From assembly GCA_026874595.1 (NCBI GenBank), contig CM049320.1, forward strand, positions 38,750,714-38,814,713: 64,000 bases of DNA. Direction: 5' to 3'. The translations under genes and the position numbers were made by a program. The DNA comes from Sipunculus nudus. Taxonomy: Eukaryota > Annelida > Sipuncula > Golfingiida > Sipunculidae. Below, piece after piece: positions 10,190 to 22,836 of this stretch. How positions within the stretch are numbered: the stretch's first letter is position 1; the number at the start of each line of letters is the position of its first letter. Under the pieces are notes generated by a model, which was given only the letters and a program-made list of their open reading frames with translations, did not search any database and was not told the DNA's origin.

Positions 10190-10935
10190 CATAATAATGT
10201 ATCTGTTGAGGGAAGAATGCATTTCTGGGAAGATCCAGAATCTTCCTAAGGGAATGATGAGAATTCTAATTCTTCCCATGAAAAATGAGAATTCCCTTTC
10301 TTCCTTGGAAAATGGGAATCAAGTCATAATATCTCTTGATTCTCATTTTCCAAGTCTTTCAAAGGAACAACAGACCAACAGAATTTCAGTTCTCATTTTT
10401 GTAGCATCAGGTACAACCATTCCTAACCTGTTAAACTGAAAGTATTTTTGTTTTATTCTGAGGCATGAACCTGTATTTTTTATTATCAAAATGAAGGCAC
10501 ACAAATTTTTTTCCAATTTGATACTTATCTCAACTTGCAAAAGTATGCATCTAATTTTATTAACAGCATTTGATTTTTTGTGTAGCAGCATTTTCTTAAT
10601 ATCTTTAAGTTCAAAATTGAGAAAGATCTTTAACAGAATTTTTTTAAAGGTAAAATATAAGAGTTAAAACCTGGCATGAAATGACTCCTGTTCCTTCCAA
10701 GATAAATAAAAATTCTCATTTTTCCTAGGTTTGAATTTCAATACTGAATTTCAATCTCTTGCATAAGAAAAGAGAATTCTCAATCCCCCCAGGAGAGTAG
10801 GGAATTCTCCCTGATCTCAGGAAGAATGAGAATTCTCATTTTTCCCTGGAAAAACAGAAATCATTCATACCATCTCTTCATTCTCATTTCATCAGGAAAA
10901 AAACAGGAACTCTCATTCTTCCTAGGAAGATTCTG
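10190..10935. repeat. cluster of GAATTCTCATT palindromic motifs
   Basis: Variants of GAATGAGAATTCTCATTTTTCC recur in both orientations (about 10257, 10285, 10338, 10703, 10769, 10796, 10828 and 10910). The core AATGAGAATTCTCATT is a full palindrome centred on GAATTC. Also 'ggaagatccagaatcttcctaag' near 10220 and 'ttcctaggaagattctggatcc' near 10920 are inverted copies that bracket the cluster, so the whole block may be one large inverted repeat. Confidence 0.7.
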
Positions 10936-12899
10936 GATCCTCCCAGTTTCCCATTCTAACCTCGACATATATAATCAAATAACATTTCTAGCAAAATACT
11001 GTATGTATTATCTTATCATATGAAACATTATTTTTAAAGAGTATGTCAAAAACATACTGAAGTATACATTATGAACTGTATAACATCATTCCATGTCACA
11101 ATGATCGAATTTATAGACTCAGAGAGAGACAGACAGAAAGAGAAGATGTCTGTGTGCGTGTGAGAGAGGGAGCGAGAGAAAGAGAGAGAGGAAGTGATAT
11201 GCCATGAGTTAGTGAGTGAAAAATCTTAAACATCAAAATACATCAAAAGTTTTATGATAACTATATTTATGACATAGGACAGCTGCATCTGTGGGTACTG
11301 CATCAAGCAGGTTCACTGGAAAATACCACTGATAAAAGCCCCCCACCCCCACCCCTAAAATAACCATAATATAAAATGTATTCTACACACAAGCTCTAGA
11401 GAGGAGAACACCACCCGAGTTGAGTCGGTGACCTGTAAATTGTTGTGGTACACATGTCGTGGCCATGTGGGGCCCTGACACTAGTCTACTGAACTTGCTT
11501 TCGTTAACGGACAGACACTAACCCGTCTAGCCCTACACCAACTGGCGAGGCTGACCCATAAAGTGGATAAACATGGTAGAATGTGTGCCATATTTAAACA
11601 AAAAAAAGTCTGTCTTGCGATGACTGTATAATGATCACAGTAGCCTGGCCCCCAAGAGCATCCAGCCCAGATCCAATACAAATAAGCTCGAAGGGGAGTG
11701 CTCCTAAAATATCACCTGAACACCATATAAGATCACGTTTTATGTTACCTCAGTGACAGATTAATATCTACTATTGAAACAACATCACATTTGCAAATTT
11801 AAAATATCAGAACTATTTTGTTTGCATTTTCTGGTATTTTATCAAATTACTACTTGTGCTCTATTTGACAGTCATTATGTAACATCTAAATGACAAATTA
11901 TCATACTGATTAATCAAATGTAATAAGTTATCATATATATTATTATTTTATATATATTATCATTACTGTTACTTTGACAGTATCTGGTATTCCCTGAGTT
12001 TTTTTATGACAAAAATATCATTAAATTGTTTGATTATTAATATCTTTTCTATATTTGTCATTCATTACCTAAAATAAAATTAGATGAATAATATATGATA
12101 ACACCTGGTAATTTACAAGGAACTGCTTAATTTCTTTAGTTTATCTGAAGGATATATTTTGAAGACTATGTCCTATAGAGGGTGCTGTCCACAGATATTT
12201 AGCAAATCAGGTTAACAGTGATACCAAACACCATGACAACTAACCACAACAACCAGGCTTGAAACTTGATAACCATGACAACATAACGATACTATGCCTA
12301 AAATACCTCAAAGTCATGACACCCTCTCCCTAAAAATAAGTTCATATTGCATAAACACTGGTATCAATGTTTTGTAATTAGCTAAGGTGAAAAAATATAT
12401 ATATTGTAGTGCCATTCTACTTCTGGAAAATGCTTTATTGAAAGTATTTATCATCTGCTGGCAATGCCAAAACAGAGTGAATACAGAAAATCATTTTTTA
12501 TCTGGCAATAATCGCAATTCAGTTTAATCAAATAAAACTGTTCTCAGTGAAATAAAACCTGGCATGGCAATAAAACCGTTGCGCAAACAAGCAGCAACAG
12601 CATACAGACCTACAGGTCAAGGTCAGTGCCACATACACACCATTTTTCCATCAACAACACATGTGCAACTCATTTCCACGCGGGCTGTATTAGGTACATG
12701 CACGCAATTTTCCAATCAACTCACAGTCAGCAAATATTGTATATCTGATTCTGTTCTTTAAAAGTTTAATAATACATGCTCGTTTAGATTTGTCAACATT
12801 TCCTGACAATTGCAGCTGTGTGATCAATTAATAGTCGTGTGTGCATTCTATTAACACTAGTACACCACTGTCGTTTGCCAATTACTACTAGTAATAATG
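10936..12899. other. noncoding stretch with a GA-rich microsatellite
   Basis: Degenerate (GA)n/(GACA)n at about 11118-11191 and a C-rich tract at 11341-11357. The block 11400-11700 is more GC-rich but has no convincing exon. The rest is AT-rich and featureless. Confidence 0.5.
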
Positions 12900-13590
12900 A
12901 TGTAACTGTTCCTTATTTCTGCCGCTCCTGGTTGCTTTTTTCTGAAGGATCAGATCCTTATTACTAATACTGTATCCGATCATTATAAATACCAGATCTG
13001 ATCATTATTAACACTGAACCTGCCTTTTGTTTCCTATTGACCTGATCCTTATTACTTCACAAATCTGATCCTGCTTTCTAATGCAACAAATCCTGTATAT
13101 CTTATGCATCTGATTACTTATATTGACTGTGGTCTTTACTCCTAGTGATCATATAATGATCTGATCCTTATTCCTATATCATCTGATCCTTCTTAAAAAT
13201 CTTGATCCTAATTTCAGATGTACCTGATCACTACTAATGTATGGTGACCCTGATCCTTATGATTACATATTAACCTGATCCTTATTAATAATGAACTTGA
13301 TCCTTATTCCTGATAACCCGGACAACTAGCCACTTAACAGTATATCTGATCCTTTATATTTATGATAGACTTGAATAACCTGATCCTTATTAATAATGAA
13401 CTCAATCCTTATTCCTGATGACCTGGATCAATAGCCATTCAGGATATCTGATCCTTAATATTTATGATGGACTTGAATAACCTGATCCTAATTCACCAGA
13501 TCATATATAATAATTCCATATCCCTAATGTACCTTATCACCATTAATTATAACCTGATACTCATTAATGAACCTGCTTCAACAGAAGCTA
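12900..13590 (+). repeat. CTGATCCTTATT-type degenerate tandem repeat
   Basis: The dodecamer-like phrase 'ctgatccttatt' recurs about 15 times at irregular spacing. A longer unit of roughly 118 bp (running from 'cctgatccttattaataatgaact' through 'ggatatctgatcctt' to 'gacttgaataa') is repeated twice in 13270-13490, a secondary amplification. No ORF is supported. Confidence 0.75.
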
Positions 13591-14139
13591 GGTGACCACA
13601 TTATATATCAACTGAAGGAGACCAATGTTCCATATGTCAACCATGGAAACAAACCCTTTATGATATGCATCTCGTATATATAAATCCCGCCTTGAGCGAT
13701 AACCTATACAACACCTTGTTCTTGACCTTATTATCACACTATAGGGTTACCTCTAGAGCTGATAAGCATTATCAGGATGATATCAATCTGACACATACCT
13801 GTACGTAGTGTACAGGTAACCCTTTCTTGTATGGTGTGTTTACTTATACACTGGCTCTACTCTTTGTAATCTAACATACTATTTACATAATCTTTTTTTA
13901 ATCTCAGAGACTACGAGACCTCGGATTAACACCTGGTGTGTGAAGGTCATATTCTTACGAACAAGGCCACCACAGACCTTTAATAATAGGCAAGCAAACT
14001 TTTAATATTTGTCAATTACACACTTGACATAAACATTTATATATGCATGTTTGTAACATCAAGGATATCCAAATTAAAATTTTAAATTGTGATGAGCTTA
14101 AAATGCTCCAGTCATATATAATGTTGTTGATGATGACAC
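13591..14139. other. noncoding stretch
   Basis: Nothing supported. 'tttttttaatctcag' at about 13888-13902 resembles an acceptor but no open exon with a donor follows. Confidence 0.4.
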
Positions 14140-15190
14140 ACACATTTAATTTTCTAATGCTAATGTTCAATTTCTTCAATACAAGCCTGAGCTAATGTTC
14201 AGTATCTTCAATACAAGCCTGTGCTAATATTCAATATCTTCAATGCAGGCCTGTGCTAATGTTTAATATCTTTAACACAACTACACAAGCCTGTACTTAT
14301 GTTCAATATCTTCAATACAGGCCTGTGCTAATGTTCAATATCTTCAATACAAGCCTGAGCTAATGTTCAGTATTTTAAATATAAGCCTGTGCTAATGTTC
14401 AATATCTTTATAACAAGCCTGTGCTAATGTTCAATATCTTCAATAGAGGACTGTGCTAATATTCAATATCTTCAATGCAGGCCTCTGCTAATGTTTAATA
14501 TCTTCAACAGAACTACACAAGCCTGTACTTATGTTCAATATCTTCAATACAGGCCTGTGCTTATGTTCAATATCTTCAATACAAGCCTGAGCTTATGTTC
14601 AGTATTTTAAATACAAGCCTGTGCTAATGTTCAATATCTTTATAACAAGCCTGTGCTAATGTTCAATATCTTCAATAGAGGACTGTGCTAATGTTCAATA
14701 TCTTCAATGCAGGCCTGTGCTAATGTTTAATTTCGTCAACAGAACCACACAAGTCTGTACTTATGTTCAATATCTTCAATACAGCCCTGTGCTAATGTTC
14801 AATTTCTTCAATACAAGCCTAAGCTAATGTTCAGTATCTTAAATACAAGCTTGTGCTAATGTTCAATAGCTTTAATACAAGCCTGTCCTAATTATCAATA
14901 TCTTCAATACTTGAATACAGGACTGTGCTAATATTCAATATCTTCAATGCAGGCCTGAGCTTATCTTCAATATCTTCAACACAACTACACAAGCCTGTAC
15001 TAATGTTCAATATCTTCAATACAGGTCCCTGCTTATGTTTAATATATTCAATACAAGCCTGTGCTAATGTTCAATATCTTAAATAAAATCCTGATCTAAT
15101 GTTCAATATCTTCAATACAGGCTCCTGCTAATATTCAATATCTTCAATACAAGCCTGTACTGGAGTTAATGTTCAATATATTCAATAGAG
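14140..15190 (+). repeat. 32-bp satellite with a higher-order period of about 232 bp
   Basis: Basic unit 'aatgttcaatatcttcaata' plus 'caagcctgtgct' (32 bp), about 30 copies. Every seventh unit carries the insertion 'aacacaactacac' before 'aagcctgtac', at about 14274, 14505, 14738 and 14978. The variant order between insertions (for example caatagaggactg, caatgcaggcc) is kept, so the array expanded by copying a seven-unit block. Confidence 0.9.
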
Positions 15191-15907
15191 GAAAGAAGGA
15201 ATGTTAAACAACAAACCCAAAACATCAGGATCTGATGAAAGACTGCAGGTCTCTATGATTAAATGAGAATAATTTAATCTGATTTAATATCACTATAAGG
15301 GTATAAGGTTATCATTATGTTGATACATGGGTACCCTTAAATGTAGAAGTCAATTATATTAACCCAAACATTTGCCTTAATTAATATTCAAATATTATCC
15401 AATGGTTTGGCTTAATTGCTTTTTATTTTGTTATTGATAAGATTAATGCCTACAGGAAACAGTGTTCTTTACATTTAAGAGAGCAATTTTAGTCTGCAAA
15501 AAAACTTCTACAGAAATAATAAAGATTAAAGACCATAAGAAACATAAAATACTAAATACAGTAGCCTGAATAAAAAGACAAGTGGGGAAACATTTGAGTG
15601 GCAATGGAGACATTTCTGAGGAAGCCACCTTAGAAGTTAAGTCAAGAGCATTTGGCCATGTAATGATTGAAGTGTTCTGGAGAACAGGCTAAATGAAGCC
15701 AGCTCTGCTTAAAAGCATTTAAAGAAACGTGGCAGCCGTCAGCTAAACTGTGTGTACAACAAACAGCGCCATGTGCAGATCAATAGTCAACACAAGCCAG
15801 TGACAGTACAAAGAACACAAGTTGTTTAGTTGCACGTAACGATCAGAGCCTGACAATTATAATCGCCTGTTCCACGGGAGGTCAGGCTGTTTTTTTTTTA
15901 TCCTCAG
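15191..15907. other. noncoding stretch
   Basis: AT-rich. A 61-codon minus ORF (15443-15628) is hydrophobic but has no splice or promoter support. Confidence 0.4.
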
Positions 15908-15948
15908 TATGTGAGCGTGACCATGACCCCGACATGTCTAGACATAAG
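15908..15948 (+). CDS. candidate 41-nt mini-exon
   Basis: Strong acceptor (GGCTGTTTTTTTTTTATCCTCAG) to 15907 and strong donor CATAAG|GTAAGC after 15948. Two frames are open: Y-V-S-V-T-M-T-P-T-C-L-D-I and C-E-R-D-H-D-P-D-M-S-R-H-K. It lies on the strand opposite the 9.2-22.8 kb locus, so it would belong to another gene, a noncoding RNA or nothing. No homology is recognised. Confidence 0.35.
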
Positions 15949-16829
15949 GTAAGCTCGGCGAGATTTTTCTAGGTCACAGCACGTGTACCTGATTCACTAC
16001 ATGTTAGTAGTGCTCATTCGTTACACGTAACTATATGCATGTTCAGCCAAGAGGATCCACGGATCAACTAGCGGCTATGTTTATCTGATCGTCCACCCTG
16101 CAGTAGTGAATTAAAGCACTGCTAGTGTGTACATAGTATAGAAATTTTTTTTTTAAGTAGTGATCAAAGTGCTGTGTGGTAAAAAAAAAGAGGGTAACAT
16201 ATAACACAGTTATAAGGTTATCTGCTGTAAAAAAAAAAGGACATGCTATTCTGACTAATTGTATTGCTTTGACACTTGCAAGGTTATGCTCCTATTGAGT
16301 ATGAAACTATATATTAAAAACACGCTGTGAACTGAAAGGTACAGAGTTCAATTCCCACGAACGATCAGAAAACACAAGTTCTTACACTTACACCCAAATG
16401 TGCAATAAACCTTTACAAAAAACTCCACAATGTACTGTACATTGCTCTAAGCATGAATTATTCCTAAGAAATATCTTCACATAGATCCCTCCTTTTTATA
16501 TTTTTATTTCAATTTACCTATAATAAAACCATTTACAATTCTTCATCAAATATTATAACCTTGAATTCACTCCAATACATCATCTCCTATTAGCCTTGCA
16601 ATGCATGCACTGTATGTAGTAGTTTCCTACTGAACATAACTGAACATATATTATTCATCTTTTAGTTCATTAAGCCTCAATGTCCATAATTTATTTTCTA
16701 TGTTCTATATTCTACGCAGTCCCCTAAATAATATACATTAACCCTTTAAGTCCTTTATCATGCATTCTTTTATATATAAGAATCTATAAAAATTCTTCAC
16801 CAGTACAGTAATATCTCATAACTAATTAA
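15949..16829. other. noncoding, with a tRNA-like B-box
   Basis: GAGTTCAATTCCC at about 16346 resembles an RNA polymerase III B box, but the upstream A box and cloverleaf arms are not convincing. Otherwise AT-rich. Confidence 0.35.
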
Positions 16830-17140
16830 TTCTAGTATGAAGGTTAACCCTTCAGAATCCAAAATCATCAAAGATTCTGTATGTGGATTAACCTTTTAAA
16901 ATCCTTCTTCTTCAACCCCTCTTTTCACATTAACCCCTAAGAATGCTATATCTTATACACCACTGTATACTACAATCAACCCTCTTTAAAATCCTATATC
17001 TTCACCACCTCTATACACACTAGCCCTTTAGAATCCTATATCTTAAACACTGTTAACCCTTTCGAATCCTATATCTTAAACACTGTTAACCCTTTCGAAT
17101 CCTACATCTTAAGCACCATTAATCTTTTACCATTGTTCAT
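16830..17140 (+). repeat. 33-bp degenerate tandem repeat
   Basis: 'aaccctttcgaatcctatat' plus 'cttaaacactgtt' is exact at 17055 and 17088 (period 33), with increasingly diverged copies back to about 16835. Confidence 0.8.
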
Positions 17141-18596
17141 CTTCAACACCCTACATGAGCATCTGTTTAAGATTTTCTTGTGTACCATCTCTTCATATTT
17201 GCTTTTATCAGCTTACCCTTGAGCAATTTTTTATACCACAATAAGGAATTCATTTTAATCAAGTCTTTCAATTATGTGTAAATGCTGCAGACTGGAGACA
17301 GTCATATAACTCCATCTATTCTTCATACATACAGATTTTATTGATCTGTACATATGGAGGAGGCAGGGAAGAACTAAGCTTTAGAATTGTGTAAAAAAAA
17401 ATAATAAATTAAAAGTTCCAGTTTATGTAACCAATGGTTTTATTAGCATTAAACATTTCCCATGCAGTGGTCCCAATCACAATTTTAATACTAAATGTAA
17501 CCCATGCTTTCATATGATCCCAAGTAATGTCCACTGGGAACTCTCCACTTGTTGGAATATTGATTCAAAATAAATATAATCTCCTTGTTACCGCTGATAA
17601 AAAAAAATATATATATGACTATAACACCTAGATGCCATACAGATCCAAAAGAATTATTTCATCGTTGAGCCCAGTTTGAAGATACTCAAAAACAGCTGAT
17701 CTATTATTTTTCAGGTACAAAGTTTTGCCACTTTTTTTCGCCTCCATCAATTAAACCATTAACAATTCACTAATGTTTTACAACAAGACCTCTCTGTGTT
17801 GTGACTAATGTATGGGGGCATAAAAGTGTAGATTCCATCCGTATTTTTGCAAGCTAATTTTTGCACATTGTTGATTTTTGACTTCACTGCATGTTGATAT
17901 TTAGCTGTTTGTAAATTATTTATCTGTTAATGAAGAGAGAACAGTGGGGTTTTTTTTCTCACTTATGCATGGTGTGACTGCACTAAAGCCATTTACTTCC
18001 ATATACAAACACATATAGTCAGTAGAGTTTAAGTCCACCAAATTTCCATTAATATCAGTGAATCCATGAATGAAGTGAAATATATTTAGCAAGAAAACAT
18101 GCCTATAACAAAGAAATTTTTATCCACAGAACTGAATTTCCATTCCCACTTGGAGCTGGAATGTAAGCACTAAAATTTTGCTTTTAGCGATTCATGAATA
18201 ACCGTAAAATCAACAGAGTATTACTAAAAGCTTAAAAAAAGTAAAACCCCTGTTATCTGATCAAAAATGGTCTTGTGGAAGGTTTTTGAGGTAATCCTCT
18301 CTAACACATTCAGCTGGAGTAAAAGATGGAAAAGTCATAAAAATTCTGTAAATCAACTAAGTGTGATAAAAAGTCAAAAGCAGTCCAACTCTTGTGCCAC
18401 TGGCTTTAGGATATGGTCATAGAATCAACAGATTAACATATCTATCTCAACCCACAGAACAAAAGTCAAGGTACAAACTACAACAGGTTACTTGCAATAC
18501 CACATTCTCCTAACCTTAGGTACTTGCAGGAGAAACTCAAGGTACTTGTGGACAACCTTGACACTGAATTAATGTTTTAAAGTACATTAATTGTTA
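17141..18596. other. noncoding stretch
   Basis: Nothing supported. Confidence 0.4.
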
Positions 18597-18755
18597 CAGT
18601 GGAACCCCACAATTATGACCACCTTGGGGACTGACCAAAGTGGTCGTAATTTGGGGGTGGTCGTATTTGTGAGACTCTAAGTTACCTGGATCGTGTATTT
18701 GGGACCAAAAATATTGGTCGTAATTGTGGGGTGGTCGCAAGGCAGGGTTCCACTG
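18597..18755. mobile_element. Tigger/pogo-like MITE, 159 bp, TA-flanked
   Basis: Starts CAGTGGAACCCCACAATTAT and ends GGTTCCACTG, with TA on both sides (18595-18596 and 18756-18757). The two halves are complementary over much of their length (gaccacc... / ...ggtggtc), so it folds into a hairpin. CAGTGGAACC ends with a TA duplication are typical of pogo/Tigger-type elements. Confidence 0.8.
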
Positions 18756-19469
18756 TACCTATAATACACGAGGACAGATATCCAGACTTAGATAATTTTT
18801 ATAATTTCTTACACTGCTTGGTATGCAAAACCCTGATAATTATAAGCCATTACCTGTACTTGCTTATTATGACAGCTAATCATATATGAATCTAAGATGA
18901 ACCAGAAGATATATATTTCTCTGAGGTTTGAACGTTTTCCATATCTATTCTTATCCACACTCAATTAAGTCATATGACAAAACCATCAAATTATCTTACT
19001 GAGTGAAGTTTTTCACACTTTTTGTTTCAGGTTAGTCTGGAAAATACTTGATCCTTACAAGAAAATTATATATTCATTAGTGGTAAAAAGAATATAATAT
19101 ACTACTTACTGTAATTATAATTCTAAAAAATCACAATTATCAAAATAATTATTTTGAGCTAATCATGAATTGTTTCATTATACATGCCCAAATGATATAA
19201 CTATATGTCTCTACTTCCACCATCCATTACTTTTAATAAAACAATACACACACCCATAAAACCTCTCTACACAAATGACACACCCACACACATACTTCAA
19301 AATCCATGCTACGACCCAAGTAGGGATTATTTTGATGCTGTTAAATAAGTTCTGTTAGAAATAGACAAGTTACATCTTCTTTTTCAGATATCCTTGCATC
19401 ATCCAGTTAACACAAAACTACTATTGTAAACGTAATAACATAGGCTTTGTAAGCATTTGCCAGGACCAT
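18756..19469. other. noncoding stretch
   Basis: Nothing supported. Confidence 0.4.
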
Positions 19470-19620
19470 TTTTTTTTCTCAGTCTTGATTACCCAGAGTC
19501 ACGCCATTCCGGCTATCATCTTTTTGGGTGATTGAACCCTAAGCTTACTATTCTGATATGACAACATATACAAACCTTGAAGTGTAACACTGCCAAAAAC
19601 ATCCTTTCTGGAACAACGAA
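19470..19620 (-). mobile_element. tRNA-derived SINE-like sequence
   Basis: On the minus strand GGTTCAATCACC (19527-19538) fits the polymerase III B box, followed by 'gatgatagccggaatggcgtg' and 'ctctgggtaatcaag', a conserved-looking tail, and a poly(A)-like end at 19471-19480. The A box is poorly kept, so this is probably a decayed SINE. Confidence 0.45.
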
Positions 19621-22063
19621 ATGAGTGTATGTCACGGCTGAGACACATTTTTCCACTTATTTAATCATCTAGAGAACTCTGTCCCGAGCTCTTAAATCTA
19701 AATCACACCCAATGCCAGCAGAAAAATACTGCAATTCCTTCTACTATTTCATCTGATTCAATATTTACCAGTCTTGGTTAAAACTGTAATCATACCCTTT
19801 TTTTGTGGAAATATATGTCACATTGACACGGCGGTCATTCAACTAAGAAAAACATATGTTTGTCCCCATACATCAAAAAGAAACTTGTATCTCTTTCTCT
19901 CTGTTGAAATAAAGTTATGAGGTTAAAACTTTATCAATACAAGTTCTTAATTTTTATCATCCGTCTTATTTCCTTTTTTTCTAACATCTCCATAAGGACT
20001 TAAGGAGGCAAAAACTGTGGCTGAATTTTTATCATTCAGTTATAATCAACAAACTTAATCAAACTGCATGTTGCTTCAGCATTGCACACCATTTTTAGAT
20101 AAATTCATTTAAAATCCAAAGAGGCTATTTACACTGAATGATATAACTCATTCAAAACCTATGTGCAATGAGTTAAACCCTTTTCATAGCAACAATAGGA
20201 AAAGAGTAAATAAACAATTAATAAATACAAATACCAAGCATAGTTTTTATCATCCTATATTGTATAATTATAAAATTAAATGATATAATATAGAAAGTAA
20301 AATTGCAACAATAAAGCAATTTCAACTTTTAAACACTGATTTGTAGTATTTATATTTACCGCTCCATTGATGGTAACTTGGGCACTGGACCAGAGCTCAG
20401 AGACACCTATCTTTATGCAAACAATCCTATGTTTGTTTCAAAATTACAGAAAACATGGTAAGTAATTAATCATTGTGTTATATATATAAATCGCAGTACG
20501 TCATGTAATTCCTTTTAACGCCCATGATGTGGCAAGCCACTGAATGTGCCTTTGTCAGGCAAAACCTGTCTTTGTCTCGTTAAGAATACAGATGAATTTA
20601 CCCATCTATCTCTGTCACTGACTGCTTTTAAACAGACATTTTACGTCGGCAGACAAGTTATGACAATTTTCCAAACTCAAGGCCACACCACAAAATGATC
20701 TATTAAAACCTCAGAACATAACTGTGCTATTTCTTTGTGTATATATCTAAAATATAGAATTTTATGACAGCTTTCAACACTTGCCAAGGTCATAACTCTA
20801 TACAGAAGAAAAAAGTTAGATAATATATACAATGTACCTAATAGATAATATAAAATGTGCCTAATAACATAAAATGTAAACACATTAATGCACATCTGCT
20901 GTATTTTGATCAATATTATAGTTTAATTATTAGATGAACAGGACTAACTGCTTTTGAATTCAGATTTTAAATAAATAACAACAGAGGCAAAGATTTTAAA
21001 TTTCAATTGAAAATTAAATTTCAGGTTTAAAATAAATGCAATTTTTTTTATTTTAAATTAAATACTTGTACATTCTAAGCATAATAAGATATAATGACTT
21101 ATATCAACAGCAATTCTGTAATAAATTTATTAGAACTAATTCAACATCAAAGACAAACTGTTTGCTGAAAATATAAACCCTCAACATGATACAAATCTGA
21201 AAGCTCATCACTAATCTTTGTACACTTAAATGTGAGATTATTATTCGTCAGTTTCACCTATGTAAACCTTCTTAAGACTAAGAATGTATTAAATTTAAAT
21301 TAATATGACATATATTCAAAACAGGAACTTTTTAAAATCTGTTAAAAGCAACAGAAATTCTTTCACCAAAACAATGTTTAATTTCCATCAATGTATGCTG
21401 ATTTTATTTTTAGAACCCTTCAGCTTATCAGGGATTTGTATGATATATCAGGGATAAGTAAGATAAATTAGAGGTTTTAAATTTGTTGAAAAGATAGAAA
21501 AGGTCCAAATGTTGTAGCAAATGAAAAGAAACCTTGTCATCAAAACTAACTTCCTAATATCCTCTAACTTCCTGATACTGATCTACTATTTAACAATGTA
21601 GGAAATTAAAAATATAAATTCAATTTGAAAATATCATCAAATATATACTGTACATTTAACATGTACTTATGCCTTACTTTGAGCATGATAATAATCATGA
21701 TAATTATATATATTAATAATGATCAATATTATTTAAAATCATTTTTTATACATATTTATTTTAGAATTTAAATACAAGGACCTGTTATAAGTAAGGCTAA
21801 GAAGTGTTCAAATAAAACATTAACCTTAAAGTGTATCACATATGTAGAAATAGTAACTGGCATTATTTTTTATTTCTAATTATAAACCCCATAATTTTCA
21901 CTCCTATGTATGCAACAGAATTTGACAACTGAAGTCATGGTGTTGAATGATACAGATATGGTAACAGAGTACAACACCGCAGTTAAATTTGACAAATTAT
22001 ACGTGAACTTAAAACAGACCATACCAGCATCCTTCATGCCTTGTTAACATTCGTCCTTATACA
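19621..22063. other. noncoding stretch (presumed intron)
   Basis: AT-rich. A minus-strand donor-like GCG|GTAAAT at 20360/20359 lacks a convincing acceptor. Nothing else is supported. Confidence 0.4.
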
Positions 22064-22819
22064 GTGGCTGTGCCAGTCTCGGCTGCTTCACAACTCCAGT
22101 CAGGCATAACATTCCACTTCAGCGAGGAGCCATGGTTTTTAGTGAGGACACTCTTACAAGAGCATGCTACAGGCCGTCCGCTCGTGAAAAATCAACCAGC
22201 CCACGAGGACAACCCCCCTAAAAAAACAGCGGAACACTTTGGCCACTGATCTTTATGTGTACTCTCCGTGTTCCAATATGCAAACACAGGCCAGCTTGGA
22301 ACAAAGGCTCGCAGTGACCTCCCAGACTAACAGAGCCAATGCTATATCAAATTGCAAACGCTAACCTTTGGCCTCATCAAAAAAAGTCTGCCTAGCGATA
22401 AAAAATGGGGCAAGGCCACTGGCATTCAAGTACATTGACTAGGAAGCGATTTCACACTGCGTGGCGGTATCCTAAAATCAATGTTCTGCAGTAACCCACG
22501 CCTCTATACTGTTCCTACTACATCAGCATAGTCCTTGGATAGCCCAAACTGTAACACGAGCTTCTGGGTGTCCTAGTATGACCATGGCCACCCGTCCTAA
22601 AACTAAGCGCAGGCATTGTGAAACTTCTCCAGCCTGGTATGCCTGCTTGCACACTTGAAGCTCCGCCAGGTGACCTACATACGCCTGTAACTTCTTGTTT
22701 GACTGGCTGGCTTTTTATACACTGATGGGGCATATATAAAAACACAAGTATTTCTCTCCTGTGGTGACGCATTTTTATACAAACCTTGACCACTCCGCCC
22801 TCGATCGCCCTTCACTCAC
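22064..22819. other. GC-richer intron start next to the promoter
   Basis: The start of the first intron on the minus strand. It is CpG-richer than the surroundings and has open frames of 61 codons (plus) and 91 codons (minus), neither with clear coding bias. I read it as promoter-proximal intron. Confidence 0.4.
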
Positions 22820-22836
22820 CTTGAGATCTCGGCCAT
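22820..22836 (-). CDS. first coding exon segment: start codon to donor
   Basis: The minus strand reads ACCAAAATGGCCGAGATC, then TCAAG|GTGAGTGAA: an ATG in good Kozak context, five codons (M-A-E-I-S), two bases (AG) of a sixth (R or S), then a near-perfect splice donor at 22820/22819. The AAAATGGCCGA core is also YY1-like, as often seen at housekeeping gene starts. The promoter motifs just upstream support this as a real first exon. The gene is not identified. The residues M-A-E-I-S-(R) match the start of some metazoan mitochondrial fission factor (MFF) isoforms, but five residues are far too few for a call, and I saw no exon resembling the next conserved MFF block in 1-22.8 kb. Confidence 0.55.

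Noticed and set aside
16340-16365. tRNA gene at GAGTTCAATTCCC
   Set aside because: B box only; no A box and no cloverleaf pairing.
20360-20410. Minus-strand exon with donor GCG|GTAAAT
   Set aside because: Donor is fair but no acceptor with a pyrimidine tract; two frames open over less than 70 nt.
20449-20456. 8-nt plus microexon between AAATTACAG and GTAAGT
   Set aside because: Too short to support; likely chance matches.
22820-22836. Naming the minus-strand gene MFF
   Set aside because: Only five to six residues agree and no second MFF-like exon was seen; kept as a lead, not a call.
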